A DNA stretch of 64,000 nucleotides from JAGPCK01 sp041675505 (GCA_041675505.1 JBAYTR010000002.1:248001-312000), one strand, 5' to 3'. Counted from the first letter of the stretch, positions 44,721 through 54,960 are shown. Notes: generated by a model not told the origin, from the sequence alone. Numbers and translations are program-made.

Positions 44721-47700
44721 TTACTGAATGGTGTATCGGATGGTGAAGCCACCGCTGGTGATAGCAGTAGGATAACTATTGGATGTAGCCGGCTTAGTGA
44801 CCCTGCGATCATAGAAAATGCGCAGATTAAGTTTCTCATTAAACATGTAGTCAATAGTGGGTTTTATAGAAATCACCTTACTTCCGTTTACCGGCTCATT
44901 TACTGATTGATCAATTTTCTTAACAATCGTCTGGTCATCACGAATAGAAAAATCGAACCTGAAGTTCACATCATTTTCCAATACTCTCTGACGACCTCTG
45001 CCAAAGGGCAGTTTAAGTTCCTTGGTACGGTAACCTAAGCCAATAGTGTATTCCTTATTTCTGGTTTCAGTTAGCTGCGGATTAGTTAAGGCCAGAGAAA
45101 GTGTTCTGCCTGTGTTATAACTGAAACTGGTAGTGATGTTATTCAGGAATGTAATGTCGATTCCCAACAAAGGCGAAAAACGCTCGGTAATGGAAACAGA
45201 ACGGATAATGTATTTCGGTTGAATAGTTGTACCTGGTTGATTAAAGGAAGAATCAACGAAGGAAACGGAGGTAGTATAGTTGGCAATATTGTAGTTGGAA
45301 GTGTAACTGTGATTAAGGCTGATGTTGGATGTGTATTCCTTCAGCGCTTCAATCTTACTTAGTCCGTTATAATTTACTCTCCAGTTCATATCGGGTATTG
45401 CCGGGAACAATTTGGTGCTTTGTTTCGAAGGATTTTTACCTGAGTAGGCAGAGAGGAATGAATACATGAGTACTTCCTGCTGACCGGAGCCATAGCCATT
45501 AGGAAATCCTGTTGCGGGGTCAATGCCTGTTGACTTACCCGGATTCTCATTCTTCAATCGCGTAGCAATATCATAACGGGCCTGTAAAAAATCATTGTAT
45601 ATTTCATCAGGATCTTTGAAAGCTGTTTTAAAAACATTGTAGGTTATGCTGTACGTTCCGCTTTCAACGGGAGCCAAATCCCTGAAGTCATTAAAGCCGG
45701 CTGTAGTATCAAATTTAAAATTTGAGGTGGTAGATTTGGTGAAATCCCTTTTCATGGTAACTTCAATCCGCAGGTCTGGAATAGGTTCAATTAAACCCCG
45801 CGCATTGAAATTTTTACTGTTCGACATGGTATAAGGTGTGGCAATTCTCGGGTCGGCACTCAGCCAGCCATTTCGTGCTGCCTTGTATTTAAAATCGGGA
45901 TCTTGAGAGCCCATTATAAAGTCAAACCCGGGAGCCGACTCAGTCCAGTTTTGCCCTAAGTAAGAGGGCTTAGGCTGAAAACCGGGAAGAGCGGTACTGT
46001 TGTTCTCTGCATATGAAAATGACACGTTGCGCAGTGACATCATCAACCTCAAACCTGTTTTGGCAATGTCAGGTATTTCTTTTGGTTTCTTAATTTTCTC
46101 TTTTATCCAAACCGTATCTTTTTTACCCGTCTTAGGGTTCAGTTTAAGTTTGAACGTTTTTTTGGCATTCTTCTCTGCCTCCTCTTTCCTCTTTTGTTCT
46201 TCTCTTTTGGCCAACTGAGGATTGTTGATACGCTGCAGGAATTTAGATTTATTGTACAGGGTGGTCATGTTGAACTGACCATTCAAACTTTTACCCTGTG
46301 TATTGGAAATAGTGTTACCCAAACTATCTGCTGCGGGCGGGGCAGTGAGCCATACATAATTGGCGCTGTAACGGGCACTCAGGGTAATCCAGTTTAAAGC
46401 GGGAATCTTATTTAAGGGCACATTATACGTAGCCGATACCGTTTGATTAAACTGAGTTGTACGACCCAGGTTGAGCAGATTCGTCTTAATAGAATCTTTC
46501 TTTTGCTCTGAGTCAATTTTACCGTTGGGTTCATCAATACGTGCATTAACCGTTGCATTATAATCCAACTTGATGGACTTGGTTAAATCCCAACGCATTT
46601 CATAGAATCGGGACATGGTATAGTTTTTATCGTACAACGGTGTGATGGCAGTGGAACGGCTGTCATTATTGCGGTAAATGGTTTCACCAAACCTTCTGTC
46701 CCACGTGTACCTCACGTTAGTTGAACTTGGCATGTAATTGAAATTAAACTCCTTGATTAGTTTCAGGCTTTTAGGTTTCAATTTTTTAAACGGTTCCACA
46801 GGTTTATTCTGAAAGGTATGCCCATGCCCCAAACCAACCTGATAATTTTTTAGCAGGCTGTATTGTATATTTTCATTTCTTCTGTATTGCTCAGAAAATG
46901 CAAATGTAGCGTTAAGGTTCTCCACATCATAAAAATGAGCCTTCTTACTCCCTACCCTGTTTTTTCTTACGTTGGTAAAATTGATACTTCGTTGAGTAGA
47001 AAAATCTTCTGCTGCTGCAAGTATGCGTTGTCGCTCAGCTTCATTATTTGTTTCCAGCGAAGTAGCTAGTTTTATATCAGGATTAAGCGGGTTATACAAT
47101 GGTTTGATTGACGTTTGTGAATACGAGTAGAACATCGGAATGCTTATGCCCACCTTAGCTGGGAAAAATTTACCCAACTCAAAGTTAGTAGCAACCGACA
47201 TTTGTAATTCCTCTTTCAGGCTTCGCTCATTCAGCTTTTTATCAATACCTCCCCAACCTACACTCTTGTAATTGGTGGCTGCCTGTACCGTTCCAAAATC
47301 TGCCAGTTTGGTTACTACCCTGCCCGTAGCTGCCCATCCGCCTCTGCTCACAAAATCTGATACACGCAATTCATTGAACCAAACCTCACCACACTTAGGC
47401 AATCCGTCATCCAACGGATTATTTCCATCGCGTTTCACATTGCGCACACCTAACATAATTACCCGCACATTACTCAAATCAGGAATACCCAATACCGTTA
47501 CTTTTCTGTCACCTACATTGATAGTGTATGGAGTTGTCAGGCTTTCGTTGTTGCTGGAGCGGTTTTGTTTGGCCAGATAAAAATCTTCAATATCAGCTAC
47601 CATCTCATTTGCTGAAGGCCAGATTAAGCTGGGTGAAGTAGAGCCATTTGGAGTAGGGATTAAAGGAATCTCATACTCGTAGTAGTTGTTAGTAAGGTCT

Positions 47701-50700
47701 GTTCCCAAACGTATAAAGGCTGATAATTCTCCTGCTCGCAGGTTATCTCCTTCAGCATGCAGAAACATGCGTAACTTACCATAGTTACGAATATCAAACA
47801 CAGTTGACTTAAACACCGCCCTTGAATCACCGTCTTTCAAATTGCATACACTCAGGGAAAGTGATTGCTCATTCATTTTTATAGGTTGCGGATTGGAGAT
47901 ATCCTGCTCCCGTGCAATACCCGGAGGCAAAGTATAAATGATAGGTGTACGGGTACTGTTTTCCTCAATGTTTACGGTAGATACCACAAAATTGGTAGGG
48001 TCACTGGGGTCTTGCGGAATGTGTTCCCCGGGTTGAACAAGTGAGTTCAGGTATTTTCTCCAGTCAGCACGCACCAGTTGCATTTGCGCAAAACGTAATA
48101 TCACACTGTCTTCAAACCCGCGCATGAACATACGCATGAAACGTATGGATTTGAAATCTGTAATTTCACCTACTTTACGTTGATACTCCCTAACCGGAAT
48201 TTTTAACTGGTACCAGGTAACTGCTTCCGATTTGCCATTGGCCAGCTTAACAGATTTAACAACGCTATCAGTAACAAAATTTTTGCCTACTACTAAACCA
48301 TCTTCACTTACTTCAATTTTGTATTGAAAATATTCCTCCAGTTCATTTACTGTAAAATCTTTATTTAAGTCTTCATCATCGGGAGTATTTGAAATGGCAG
48401 TAGGGTAACTCTCGCTACCCTGGTCCTGTGTTGGGGAATTGCCCTCATGGCTATTGATTCGCTGATACCTCACCAGAATAGGCACATCACTATTATCGAA
48501 ATCAGTGCCCCGGTAATAATGGTAGTTATCTGCTGAAGGATCATCTGCAGCTTGCAAAACAGCATTCGATGAGGCGGGGAAGCGGGCACGCACTTTTTGA
48601 ATGTACGTAGTATCAAAAAAGGTTTTCTCCTGCACGTTAGAAAGTCCGTCAAGGCCCACGTCCTGATTCTGGCGGGCACTAGGGTCTGAGTCAAATGCAA
48701 AGTTAATGGTTGGTCTTACGGGCACTCTTCCCCATTCTGTTCTGTCTGTTTCAAGACCGCTTAAATCAACAGCCTTTGGTAAACCGTTCTCAAAACTTTT
48801 ACGGGAGTCTTTTAAAATATCCTCTGAAACGTTACCCAGATTGATATAGAGTTCACCGGGATTTTTACGTCCCACTTTTCTAATCTCCAGAAAAGGATCC
48901 ATCATCCATATTTCTATGTAATCAATGTTGGCCGCTTCAAAATCATTCGTCTCTAATCTGCGCATTACCCCACCCCAGTTGAGTTTCGGGTTAGCTAATG
49001 ATCCGTCACTATTCAAATCATCTACGTTGTAATTGTACGGACCACGTTTGTAAGGATAAAATGCCAGGTCAAAAGTTTGTATGGTGGTAGGCATTCCCTG
49101 TTGAATTTCTTTGCTGGGGAATATCTCATCCATGGTTACCTCACGAACACTGTGATTGGATTGTTGGTCCAAATCATCTTTAATGTGATCAGGTGTAAGG
49201 TTATCATTTCTGAAGAACAGCGGATCAATGTTGTACCAGGCCAAACGGGCACGCTTAAAACCTGAACCCAGGTTATTGGCTAAAGCCGCTTCAGGAAAAA
49301 GGTCGCTTTGCCCTTGCGGTACACTGGCGAGTACCCAGTTATTCATCCCTTTCAAATCAAAAGGAGTTTCACTTCCTTCAAAATCGTCAATGTAAGCATT
49401 TCCTTTTTTACCTATATTCTTCTGGATGCCGGGAATCAAACGAGCATATTCCCCTGACACCTGAATGGATGACATTTCTTTGGTTTCAATAAATGGCATC
49501 TTATCTACCATTTTAGTAAGCCAGCGTGATTGTTTGGTGAACGAACCGTCAACCCCAACCATCAAGTTAGCCAAAGGTTCTTCACCAATATTTACCTTTG
49601 GAGTTAGCGGGCGTTCCCGCAGGTACATGATGGTACCTCCCAAAATAAAATCATTGTTTACTTTAAAATCAAGGCGTGAACCCATCAGTGTTTTTTGTTG
49701 AATATTGAACAAAGAATTGGTTTCAGATGACACCTTAATTACCGCACCTGAGGATAACAAACCTGAGTTGATTATCCGCACCCGACCGGCTGAATAGTCA
49801 ACCACATAATCTACGTTTTCAGTTAATGGAGTACCATTCGCAGTAACCCTTACTGAACCTTTAGGAACGTTGATGGCTCCCAATGGAATTTCAGAACCTG
49901 CGGCACTTTGATATGAACCCCGAAGGAAGAATTTATTCTTTTGCGGCACCTGCATCGCAGCAAATCGCGTAGAGTCATACAATTCCTGAAACACATAATA
50001 ATTGGCCCGGGAAGTATCAATAAATTTACTTTTCAAATATGACCCGAATGGTTCCACCACAGGAAAAATAATTCGCCCGTTGGAGGCTGTTACCGTATAT
50101 TTTTCCAAAAAGTCAAAGTTACCATCGGGAGTAGGTTCTTGTTGTGTATTGACACGGTCAAGGTTAAGTACAGTAAGCAGCGGAACGCCCTTTAACTGCG
50201 GTTCACCATTAGCAGGTATATAATTTAAATCAGCACCTGAAGGGTCATCTGCATAAATAATATTCAACCTGAAATCTTTGGGTTGAACCTGATAGGCTCC
50301 CAAAGAATAAATGTTCTTCATCATCAAATCCCACATGGGATAGTCTGTGCGGATATTCTGCCCTTTCAGCATTTTTAAGAACAATACATTAGGGCGTTGA
50401 GAATTGGATGGCACATCTCCTGAAAATTCACCCACCTTGTAGGGCACACCGTTAATGGTATACTCGAATGCCACACACAACATTTCATCAGGGTTAAGTG
50501 AATTGTTTAAAGAAATGTATCCTAAGCGTTCATTCAATGTAAACTCACTTGTCGTAAGTTGTCGGGCATAATTAAGCAACTGATAATCGCGTATGGGTTG
50601 CAGGTAGTCTTTGTATTGTAATGATTGGTTTTGTAAGGTTTGAATAACATCAAATGAATTACGCAAACGATCATCTCCGATAAGAATATTGTACAGGTTA

Positions 50701-51905
50701 TTGGATCCGTTGGAAGGAGCCCGGTCATTTCCGGGAATAACTACTTGCGTAGCATGGTTGGCCATTTTGCTGGTATCCGACTCACCCAAATCCTGTAATC
50801 CCAATACATCGCGCACACCTTCAAATGCACCGGTACGGTTAGTTACCCATACCTCAACACGGGTTACAATAACAGGCGAAGAAATGATGGGCAAACCCGA
50901 CATCCAGCTGTTGTAGTTGGAGCGAAAATACTGGGTAAGAAAGAAGTGTTTGTTTACCTCGTAATTATCTCCCTGAATATCGAACTTGGTTACCTGCGCA
51001 CCGCCTGAAATTTCGGTTTCGGTAATTTTACCACGTTGCTGTGAATATACTGAGGTAACCATTAAACGGCCAAACTGCATTTGTGTTTTTACACCAAATA
51101 AACTTTGGCTACCTTGAATTAATGAGGACTGTAAAGGTAAACTCACGTTACCCAATTCAATTTTTTTAATAATCTCGTCTTCCTTACCAGAGTACTCCAG
51201 TTTGGTTTGGTTTTCAAAATCAAAGGTGGCTTCCGTATCGTAATTCATGCTCACCTTCAACTTATCTCCCACACTACCTTGCACGTTTAACTGTATCTTC
51301 TGTTTAAAATCAAACTGACCTGTTTTTTGCTGACGGGCAGAAAAAGCCGGGTTTCTTACTGTGTTGAAATTTCCGGCAAAGGAAAGTTCAGCAGTACCCT
51401 GCGGACGGATATCAATAACTCCGCTGCCAAAAATACGATCGAAAATTTTGGGCCCGACATTTAACGGAGGAATAATACCCCCGCCCCTTACAAAGTTTTG
51501 TGCTTTGGCTCTTTGCTGGAAATAGAGTTGTTGATTTTTACGTTCTGATTCTTTCAGAAACTTATTGAATTCCTCTGTAGCCGGCAAACCTGTTGGTTGG
51601 TTACCTACCTTTTGCGTAGTGGTAAAAGAGGTGCCGTCTTCATCAAGTTCCGTTTCTTCCTCCATTATTGGCGGGTCATCTAAATCAACCGGATTCTTTG
51701 ACCTCTTTTCAAATGGCTTTTTGTCTTTGAGCGGATAAGGCAGTTTGGTTTTGGTGGTGTCTTTGGGTAGAATAGTATCGGGAGGAATAATCATGAAGTT
51801 ATCCAAACGGTCAAGCCATTCCTGTGATGGTGTGCTTGACCACACCACAGTAATCAGTGTGGAAGCCAGTAACAGGAAAAGATAATTTCTAAATGTAGCT
51901 GCCAA
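44721..51905 (-). CDS. sprA: T9SS outer-membrane translocon protein SprA
   Basis: 2,394 residues, the usual size for SprA/Sov. The start codon is TTG at 51905; an in-frame stop just upstream excludes others, and the next ATG would lose the signal sequence (about 1-24). Two SprA N-terminal domains and many beta strands of a very large barrel follow; typical blocks are IRPQGTAELSFAGNFNTVRN, KKGNAYIDDFEGSETPFDL (about residue 838) and a C-terminal strand-rich barrel ending SGGFTIRYTIQ. SprA forms the outer-membrane channel through which T9SS cargo leaves. It lies 14 bases after ruvA and is probably in the same transcript. Confidence 0.97.
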   Translation of the reverse strand: MAATFRNYLFLLLASTLITVVWSSTPSQEWLDRLDNFMIIPPDTILPKDTTKTKLPYPLKDKKPFEKRSKNPVDLDDPPIMEEETELDEDGTSFTTTQKVGNQPTGLPATEEFNKFLKESERKNQQLYFQQRAKAQNFVRGGGIIPPLNVGPKIFDRIFGSGVIDIRPQGTAELSFAGNFNTVRNPAFSARQQKTGQFDFKQKIQLNVQGSVGDKLKVSMNYDTEATFDFENQTKLEYSGKEDEIIKKIELGNVSLPLQSSLIQGSQSLFGVKTQMQFGRLMVTSVYSQQRGKITETEISGGAQVTKFDIQGDNYEVNKHFFLTQYFRSNYNSWMSGLPIISSPVIVTRVEVWVTNRTGAFEGVRDVLGLQDLGESDTSKMANHATQVVIPGNDRAPSNGSNNLYNILIGDDRLRNSFDVIQTLQNQSLQYKDYLQPIRDYQLLNYARQLTTSEFTLNERLGYISLNNSLNPDEMLCVAFEYTINGVPYKVGEFSGDVPSNSQRPNVLFLKMLKGQNIRTDYPMWDLMMKNIYSLGAYQVQPKDFRLNIIYADDPSGADLNYIPANGEPQLKGVPLLTVLNLDRVNTQQEPTPDGNFDFLEKYTVTASNGRIIFPVVEPFGSYLKSKFIDTSRANYYVFQELYDSTRFAAMQVPQKNKFFLRGSYQSAAGSEIPLGAINVPKGSVRVTANGTPLTENVDYVVDYSAGRVRIINSGLLSSGAVIKVSSETNSLFNIQQKTLMGSRLDFKVNNDFILGGTIMYLRERPLTPKVNIGEEPLANLMVGVDGSFTKQSRWLTKMVDKMPFIETKEMSSIQVSGEYARLIPGIQKNIGKKGNAYIDDFEGSETPFDLKGMNNWVLASVPQGQSDLFPEAALANNLGSGFKRARLAWYNIDPLFFRNDNLTPDHIKDDLDQQSNHSVREVTMDEIFPSKEIQQGMPTTIQTFDLAFYPYKRGPYNYNVDDLNSDGSLANPKLNWGGVMRRLETNDFEAANIDYIEIWMMDPFLEIRKVGRKNPGELYINLGNVSEDILKDSRKSFENGLPKAVDLSGLETDRTEWGRVPVRPTINFAFDSDPSARQNQDVGLDGLSNVQEKTFFDTTYIQKVRARFPASSNAVLQAADDPSADNYHYYRGTDFDNSDVPILVRYQRINSHEGNSPTQDQGSESYPTAISNTPDDEDLNKDFTVNELEEYFQYKIEVSEDGLVVGKNFVTDSVVKSVKLANGKSEAVTWYQLKIPVREYQRKVGEITDFKSIRFMRMFMRGFEDSVILRFAQMQLVRADWRKYLNSLVQPGEHIPQDPSDPTNFVVSTVNIEENSTRTPIIYTLPPGIAREQDISNPQPIKMNEQSLSLSVCNLKDGDSRAVFKSTVFDIRNYGKLRMFLHAEGDNLRAGELSAFIRLGTDLTNNYYEYEIPLIPTPNGSTSPSLIWPSANEMVADIEDFYLAKQNRSSNNESLTTPYTINVGDRKVTVLGIPDLSNVRVIMLGVRNVKRDGNNPLDDGLPKCGEVWFNELRVSDFVSRGGWAATGRVVTKLADFGTVQAATNYKSVGWGGIDKKLNERSLKEELQMSVATNFELGKFFPAKVGISIPMFYSYSQTSIKPLYNPLNPDIKLATSLETNNEAERQRILAAAEDFSTQRSINFTNVRKNRVGSKKAHFYDVENLNATFAFSEQYRRNENIQYSLLKNYQVGLGHGHTFQNKPVEPFKKLKPKSLKLIKEFNFNYMPSSTNVRYTWDRRFGETIYRNNDSRSTAITPLYDKNYTMSRFYEMRWDLTKSIKLDYNATVNARIDEPNGKIDSEQKKDSIKTNLLNLGRTTQFNQTVSATYNVPLNKIPALNWITLSARYSANYVWLTAPPAADSLGNTISNTQGKSLNGQFNMTTLYNKSKFLQRINNPQLAKREEQKRKEEAEKNAKKTFKLKLNPKTGKKDTVWIKEKIKKPKEIPDIAKTGLRLMMSLRNVSFSYAENNSTALPGFQPKPSYLGQNWTESAPGFDFIMGSQDPDFKYKAARNGWLSADPRIATPYTMSNSKNFNARGLIEPIPDLRIEVTMKRDFTKSTTSNFKFDTTAGFNDFRDLAPVESGTYSITYNVFKTAFKDPDEIYNDFLQARYDIATRLKNENPGKSTGIDPATGFPNGYGSGQQEVLMYSFLSAYSGKNPSKQSTKLFPAIPDMNWRVNYNGLSKIEALKEYTSNISLNHSYTSNYNIANYTTSVSFVDSSFNQPGTTIQPKYIIRSVSITERFSPLLGIDITFLNNITTSFSYNTGRTLSLALTNPQLTETRNKEYTIGLGYRTKELKLPFGRGRQRVLENDVNFRFDFSIRDDQTIVKKIDQSVNEPVNGSKVISIKPTIDYMFNEKLNLRIFYDRRVTKPATSNSYPTAITSGGFTIRYTIQ

Positions 51906-51919
51906 GGTTCAGGTTCAGA

Positions 51920-52501
51920 TCACAACGTTTTTAATGCCTGTTTTACCAGTTCTTCAACAGTAAATGTCGAGCCTGTATTGATTATCTTTAAGAGGGCCTT
52001 TTCAGAGTCATTCTTAGTGAAGCCCAGCATGGTTAATGCTGTTAATGCCTCCTCTACTTGTGCCCCTGCTGCCCTAAAGGTAGCTGTATGTTCAGTTCCG
52101 CCAGTTTTCATTTTATCTTGAAGTTCAATTAACAGGCGTTGGGCCGTTTTGGGACCCACGCCTTTAACAGACTTCAATAACGCTAAATTGCCCGTCATTA
52201 TTGCATTCTGTAATTCACTGGCTGTTAGGGAAGAAAGCATCATCCGAGCTGTATTCGGGCCGATACCCTGAACCGATATCAGCAGCCTGAAAAGTACCCT
52301 CTCTGTTTCTTCGGCAAAACCGAAAAGTATGTGCGCGTCCTCGCGCACCACCATATGAATGAGGAGCTTAAGCTGTTGCTGACTTTTAATTTTTTCAAAG
52401 GTTTGCAGGGAAATACTCACCCCATAACCCACTCCCCCACAGTCAATTACCGCAAATGCAGGAGTAATGGTGGTAAGCTTACCGTTTAAATGTTCTATCA
52501 T
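51920..52501 (-). CDS. ruvA: Holliday junction branch migration protein RuvA
   Basis: 193 residues from the ATG at 52501 (MIEHLNGKLTTITPAFAVID), which fits RuvA; the frame extends upstream into a hairpin and is not used. OB fold (1-62), tandem helix-hairpin-helix region (about 65-145; LLISVQGIGPNTARMMLSS and LLKSVKGVGPKTAQRLLIE), flexible linker and domain III (VEEALTALTMLGFTKNDSEK). It binds four-way junctions and loads RuvB. It is first in the run to sprA. A terminator-like hairpin in its leader may control it. Confidence 0.95.
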   Translation of the reverse strand: MIEHLNGKLTTITPAFAVIDCGGVGYGVSISLQTFEKIKSQQQLKLLIHMVVREDAHILFGFAEETERVLFRLLISVQGIGPNTARMMLSSLTASELQNAIMTGNLALLKSVKGVGPKTAQRLLIELQDKMKTGGTEHTATFRAAGAQVEEALTALTMLGFTKNDSEKALLKIINTGSTFTVEELVKQALKTL

Positions 52502-52515
52502 ACGTTTGGATGTAC

Positions 52516-52543
52516 AAAAAAAGGCAATCATTACAATTGCCTT
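52516..52543 (-). promoter_or_regulatory. Terminator-like hairpin in the ruvA leader (possible attenuator)
   Basis: AAGGCAAT (52521-52528) and ATTGCCTT (52536-52543) form an 8-bp stem on a 7-base loop, followed on the reverse strand by a run of seven T. It ends 14 bases before the ruvA ATG, and the gene on the far side is divergent, so there is no upstream transcript for it to end. An attenuator for ruvA-sprA is the simplest reading. Confidence 0.55.
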
Positions 52544-52646
52544 TACCCTGTATATAGTTTGTTTTGGGACGCTAAAATACAAATAGTTTGGATAATCGGC
52601 TGCAATAAGTGAATTTTACTGCGCTTGATTTTCAATCAGTTTCAAA

Positions 52647-53003
52647 ATGAATATAGAATGGCTGCGAGATTATTGCCTGAGTAAGGCGGGAGTAACAGAA
52701 AGTTTCCCGTTTGGCGAAGATGTACTGGTGTTTAAAGTGCTGGGCAAAATGTTTGCGCTCATTTCCATAAACGAACCGGATAGCGTTAACCTGAAATGTG
52801 ACCCTGAAAAGTCGATTGAACTGCGGGCCGAATACCCTGAAGCCATCATTGCGGGATATCACATGAACAAAAAATTATGGAACACCGTGTATTTTCGAGG
52901 AGTTCCTGCCCCTTTGCTGAAAGAATTGGTTGACCACTCCTATACTGAAGTGGTAGCCAAACTTACCAAAAAGGACAAAGCTGAACTGGCAAAATTCAAG
53001 TAA
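52647..53003 (+). CDS. MmcQ/YjbR family DNA-binding protein
   Basis: 118 residues. MNIEWLRDYCLSKAGVTESF, FKVLGKMFALISI, NLKCDPEKSIELRAEYP and YHMNKKLWNTVYF are the conserved blocks of the small MmcQ/YjbR (CyaY-like fold, double wing) family. These proteins are thought to bind DNA; the biological role is unclear. It is divergent from ruvA and followed by the MORN lipoprotein gene. Confidence 0.88.
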   Translation: MNIEWLRDYCLSKAGVTESFPFGEDVLVFKVLGKMFALISINEPDSVNLKCDPEKSIELRAEYPEAIIAGYHMNKKLWNTVYFRGVPAPLLKELVDHSYTEVVAKLTKKDKAELAKFK

Positions 53004-53065
53004 GTTACAAATTACGATTAAGTGAATTCTGTAGCTTTTTCTAAATTGCGGTTCTATCACATTTT

Positions 53066-53674
53066 ATGAAATATATAAAACTTCACTTTCTCTCTTACGC
53101 AGCAGTCCTTCTAAGTGCCTGTGCAAATGAATCAGCCCTTACAGAAGAAACCACAACTGACCAAGAGAACAAAGTGTATGCGGACGACAGCAGCAGCTAC
53201 TCCGTAGGTTTGTTTACCAACAACAGAAAAACAGGCTGGTGGAAATCATACAATGCCAACGGAGGCTTACTCTCTGAAGACTTTTACAACAACAATGAGC
53301 AACTGTTACATGAAGTAGTGACTGACGGAAAAGTGAGTTCTGCTGAACGCATTATTACTCCCAGCGGAGAACTCATCATCAGTTACCACCCCAACGGACG
53401 TATGAAATTTTTCGGTTACTTTACACAAGCTGACAGCACAGCTCCGAAAGTTTTGAGCGGAGATGCACGGGAGTACGACTCCACCGGGGTAATGCGATTG
53501 TACAGCAACTTCGATAATGAAAAAGGATTGGTAAGTGAACGGGAATACAACTCTTCAGGGCAATTATTTGAAGAACGCTACTATAGTGTGGCCTGCCCTA
53601 CCTGCGACAAAAAACCAACCGGCACCTGGAAAACTTACAACAACGGGAAACTCGAAAAAACAACAAAACACTGA
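53066..53674 (+). CDS. Lipoprotein with MORN/YwqK-type repeats
   Basis: 202 residues. A lipoprotein signal peptide with lipobox LSAC (near residue 18) is followed by repeated short blocks such as TGWWKSYNANGGLLSEDFYN, IISYHPNGRMKFFGYF, REYDSTGVMRLYSNF and REYNSSGQLFEERYY, spaced about 25-50 residues apart, as in MORN-variant/YwqK antitoxin-module proteins. It ends TGTWKTYNNGKLEKT. Function unknown; outer-membrane lipoprotein likely. Convergent with pdxJ. Confidence 0.8.
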   Translation: MKYIKLHFLSYAAVLLSACANESALTEETTTDQENKVYADDSSSYSVGLFTNNRKTGWWKSYNANGGLLSEDFYNNNEQLLHEVVTDGKVSSAERIITPSGELIISYHPNGRMKFFGYFTQADSTAPKVLSGDAREYDSTGVMRLYSNFDNEKGLVSEREYNSSGQLFEERYYSVACPTCDKKPTGTWKTYNNGKLEKTTKH

Positions 53675-53684
53675 TTCAACAATC

Positions 53685-54401
53685 TTACTTAAGCTGTCGC
53701 AGGTACAATTGAATGGTGTTTTCCAACCCAAAGTAAAGCGCATCACTGATGAGTGCGTGGCCTATGGAAACCTCCAGTAATGCAGGTACATTCGAATAAA
53801 AATAATGAAGATTGACCAAGCTCAGATCATGGCCTGCATTTAAACCCAAACCTAAATTATGTGCCAGCAAACCTGCTTTTACAAACGGCTCAACGGCTTT
53901 AGCTTTATCAATTAAAAAATCCCGGGCGTAAGACTCTGTGTACAGTTCTATCCGGTCGGTACCCGTTGCTTTAGCGCCTTCCACCATTCGCTCATCTGCA
54001 TCAACAAAAATGGATGTGCGAATACCCCTGTTTTTAAACAGCGAAACCACATCAATCAGATATTCTTTTTGTGCAACTGTATCCCATCCGTGGTCGGAGG
54101 TTAACTGACCTTGCACATCAGGCACCAATGTTACCTGCGCGGGTTTTACTTCCAGTACTAAATCAATAAATTTTTGTTCTTTAGGATTGCCTTCAATGTT
54201 CAACTCAGTAGTCACTACATTTTTTAATTCCCTTACATCGGCATATCGAATGTGGCGCTCATCTGGTCGTGGATGTACCGTAATACCCTGCGCACCGAAA
54301 CGCTCACAGTCTTTGGCCACTTGAATTACATCGGGCACATTTCCTCCGCGCGAGTTGCGAAGAGTAGCAATTTTATTGATGTTAACCGAGAGTTTTGTCA
54401 T
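53685..54401 (-). CDS. pdxJ: Pyridoxine 5'-phosphate synthase
   Basis: 238 residues. TIM-barrel enzyme with SVNINKIATLRNSRGGNVPD, AQGITVHPRPDERHIRYAD, TLVPDVQGQLTSDHGWD and GLGLNAGHDLSLVNL, the family blocks with catalytic His/Glu residues. It condenses 1-deoxyxylulose 5-phosphate with 3-amino-2-oxopropyl phosphate to pyridoxine 5'-phosphate in vitamin B6 synthesis, the cofactor of GcvP here. It lies ten bases after the GNAT gene, in the same direction. Confidence 0.95.
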   Translation of the reverse strand: MTKLSVNINKIATLRNSRGGNVPDVIQVAKDCERFGAQGITVHPRPDERHIRYADVRELKNVVTTELNIEGNPKEQKFIDLVLEVKPAQVTLVPDVQGQLTSDHGWDTVAQKEYLIDVVSLFKNRGIRTSIFVDADERMVEGAKATGTDRIELYTESYARDFLIDKAKAVEPFVKAGLLAHNLGLGLNAGHDLSLVNLHYFYSNVPALLEVSIGHALISDALYFGLENTIQLYLRQLK

Positions 54402-54411
54402 ACGTACACAA

Positions 54412-54936
54412 TTAAGCTTGTTCTACATCTTCACGCAGCAAATCAAATAAAAACTCATCGTAAAAAGCCCCGTTTTTGTAAACCTTTTGACGCACACGCG
54501 CTATTCTTCTGAAACCGCATTTTTCCAGCACGTTGGCTGAGGCAATATTGTATTCAAACACTCCGGCAAATAGCCTGTTCACCTCCGTATTCTCGAATAA
54601 AAAATTGATGAGCCATTGAACCGCTTGCGTTGCATACCCCTGGTGCCAATACTCCTCGCCCAACCAGTAGCCCACTTCCATGTTTTTCGAATAGATATCA
54701 GATTCCGCAAAACCACCCATAGAGCCAATAACCTCATCATTCAACGTAATGGCAATAACGTGTCTCCCCGGGTTATCTTCATTGGCTTTTTGAATAAACG
54801 CTTTCGCATCACTAAGTGTGTAAGGATGCGGAAACATATCACGCATGTTGCGCGCTATATTTTTATTGTTCCCTATTTTAGCCAATTGCTTAGCATCACT
54901 ATCCTTAAACTTTCTAAAACCAAGTTCTGTTTTCAT
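54412..54936 (-). CDS. GNAT family N-acetyltransferase (RimJ/RimL-like)
   Basis: 174 residues. LGFRKFKDSDAKQLAKIGNN at the start, VEVGYWLGEEYWHQGYATQA with the acetyl-CoA-binding loop (QGYATQA) and VFEYNIASANVLEKCGFRRI are the RimJ/RimL/Acetyltransf_3 hallmarks. It acetylates a small molecule or a protein N-terminus; the substrate is unknown. It leads the pdxJ gene, and its promoter region directly abuts the heptanucleotide satellite. Confidence 0.88.
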   Translation of the reverse strand: MKTELGFRKFKDSDAKQLAKIGNNKNIARNMRDMFPHPYTLSDAKAFIQKANEDNPGRHVIAITLNDEVIGSMGGFAESDIYSKNMEVGYWLGEEYWHQGYATQAVQWLINFLFENTEVNRLFAGVFEYNIASANVLEKCGFRRIARVRQKVYKNGAFYDEFLFDLLREDVEQA

Positions 54937-54960
54937 CCGCTATATATTAGTAACCACATT

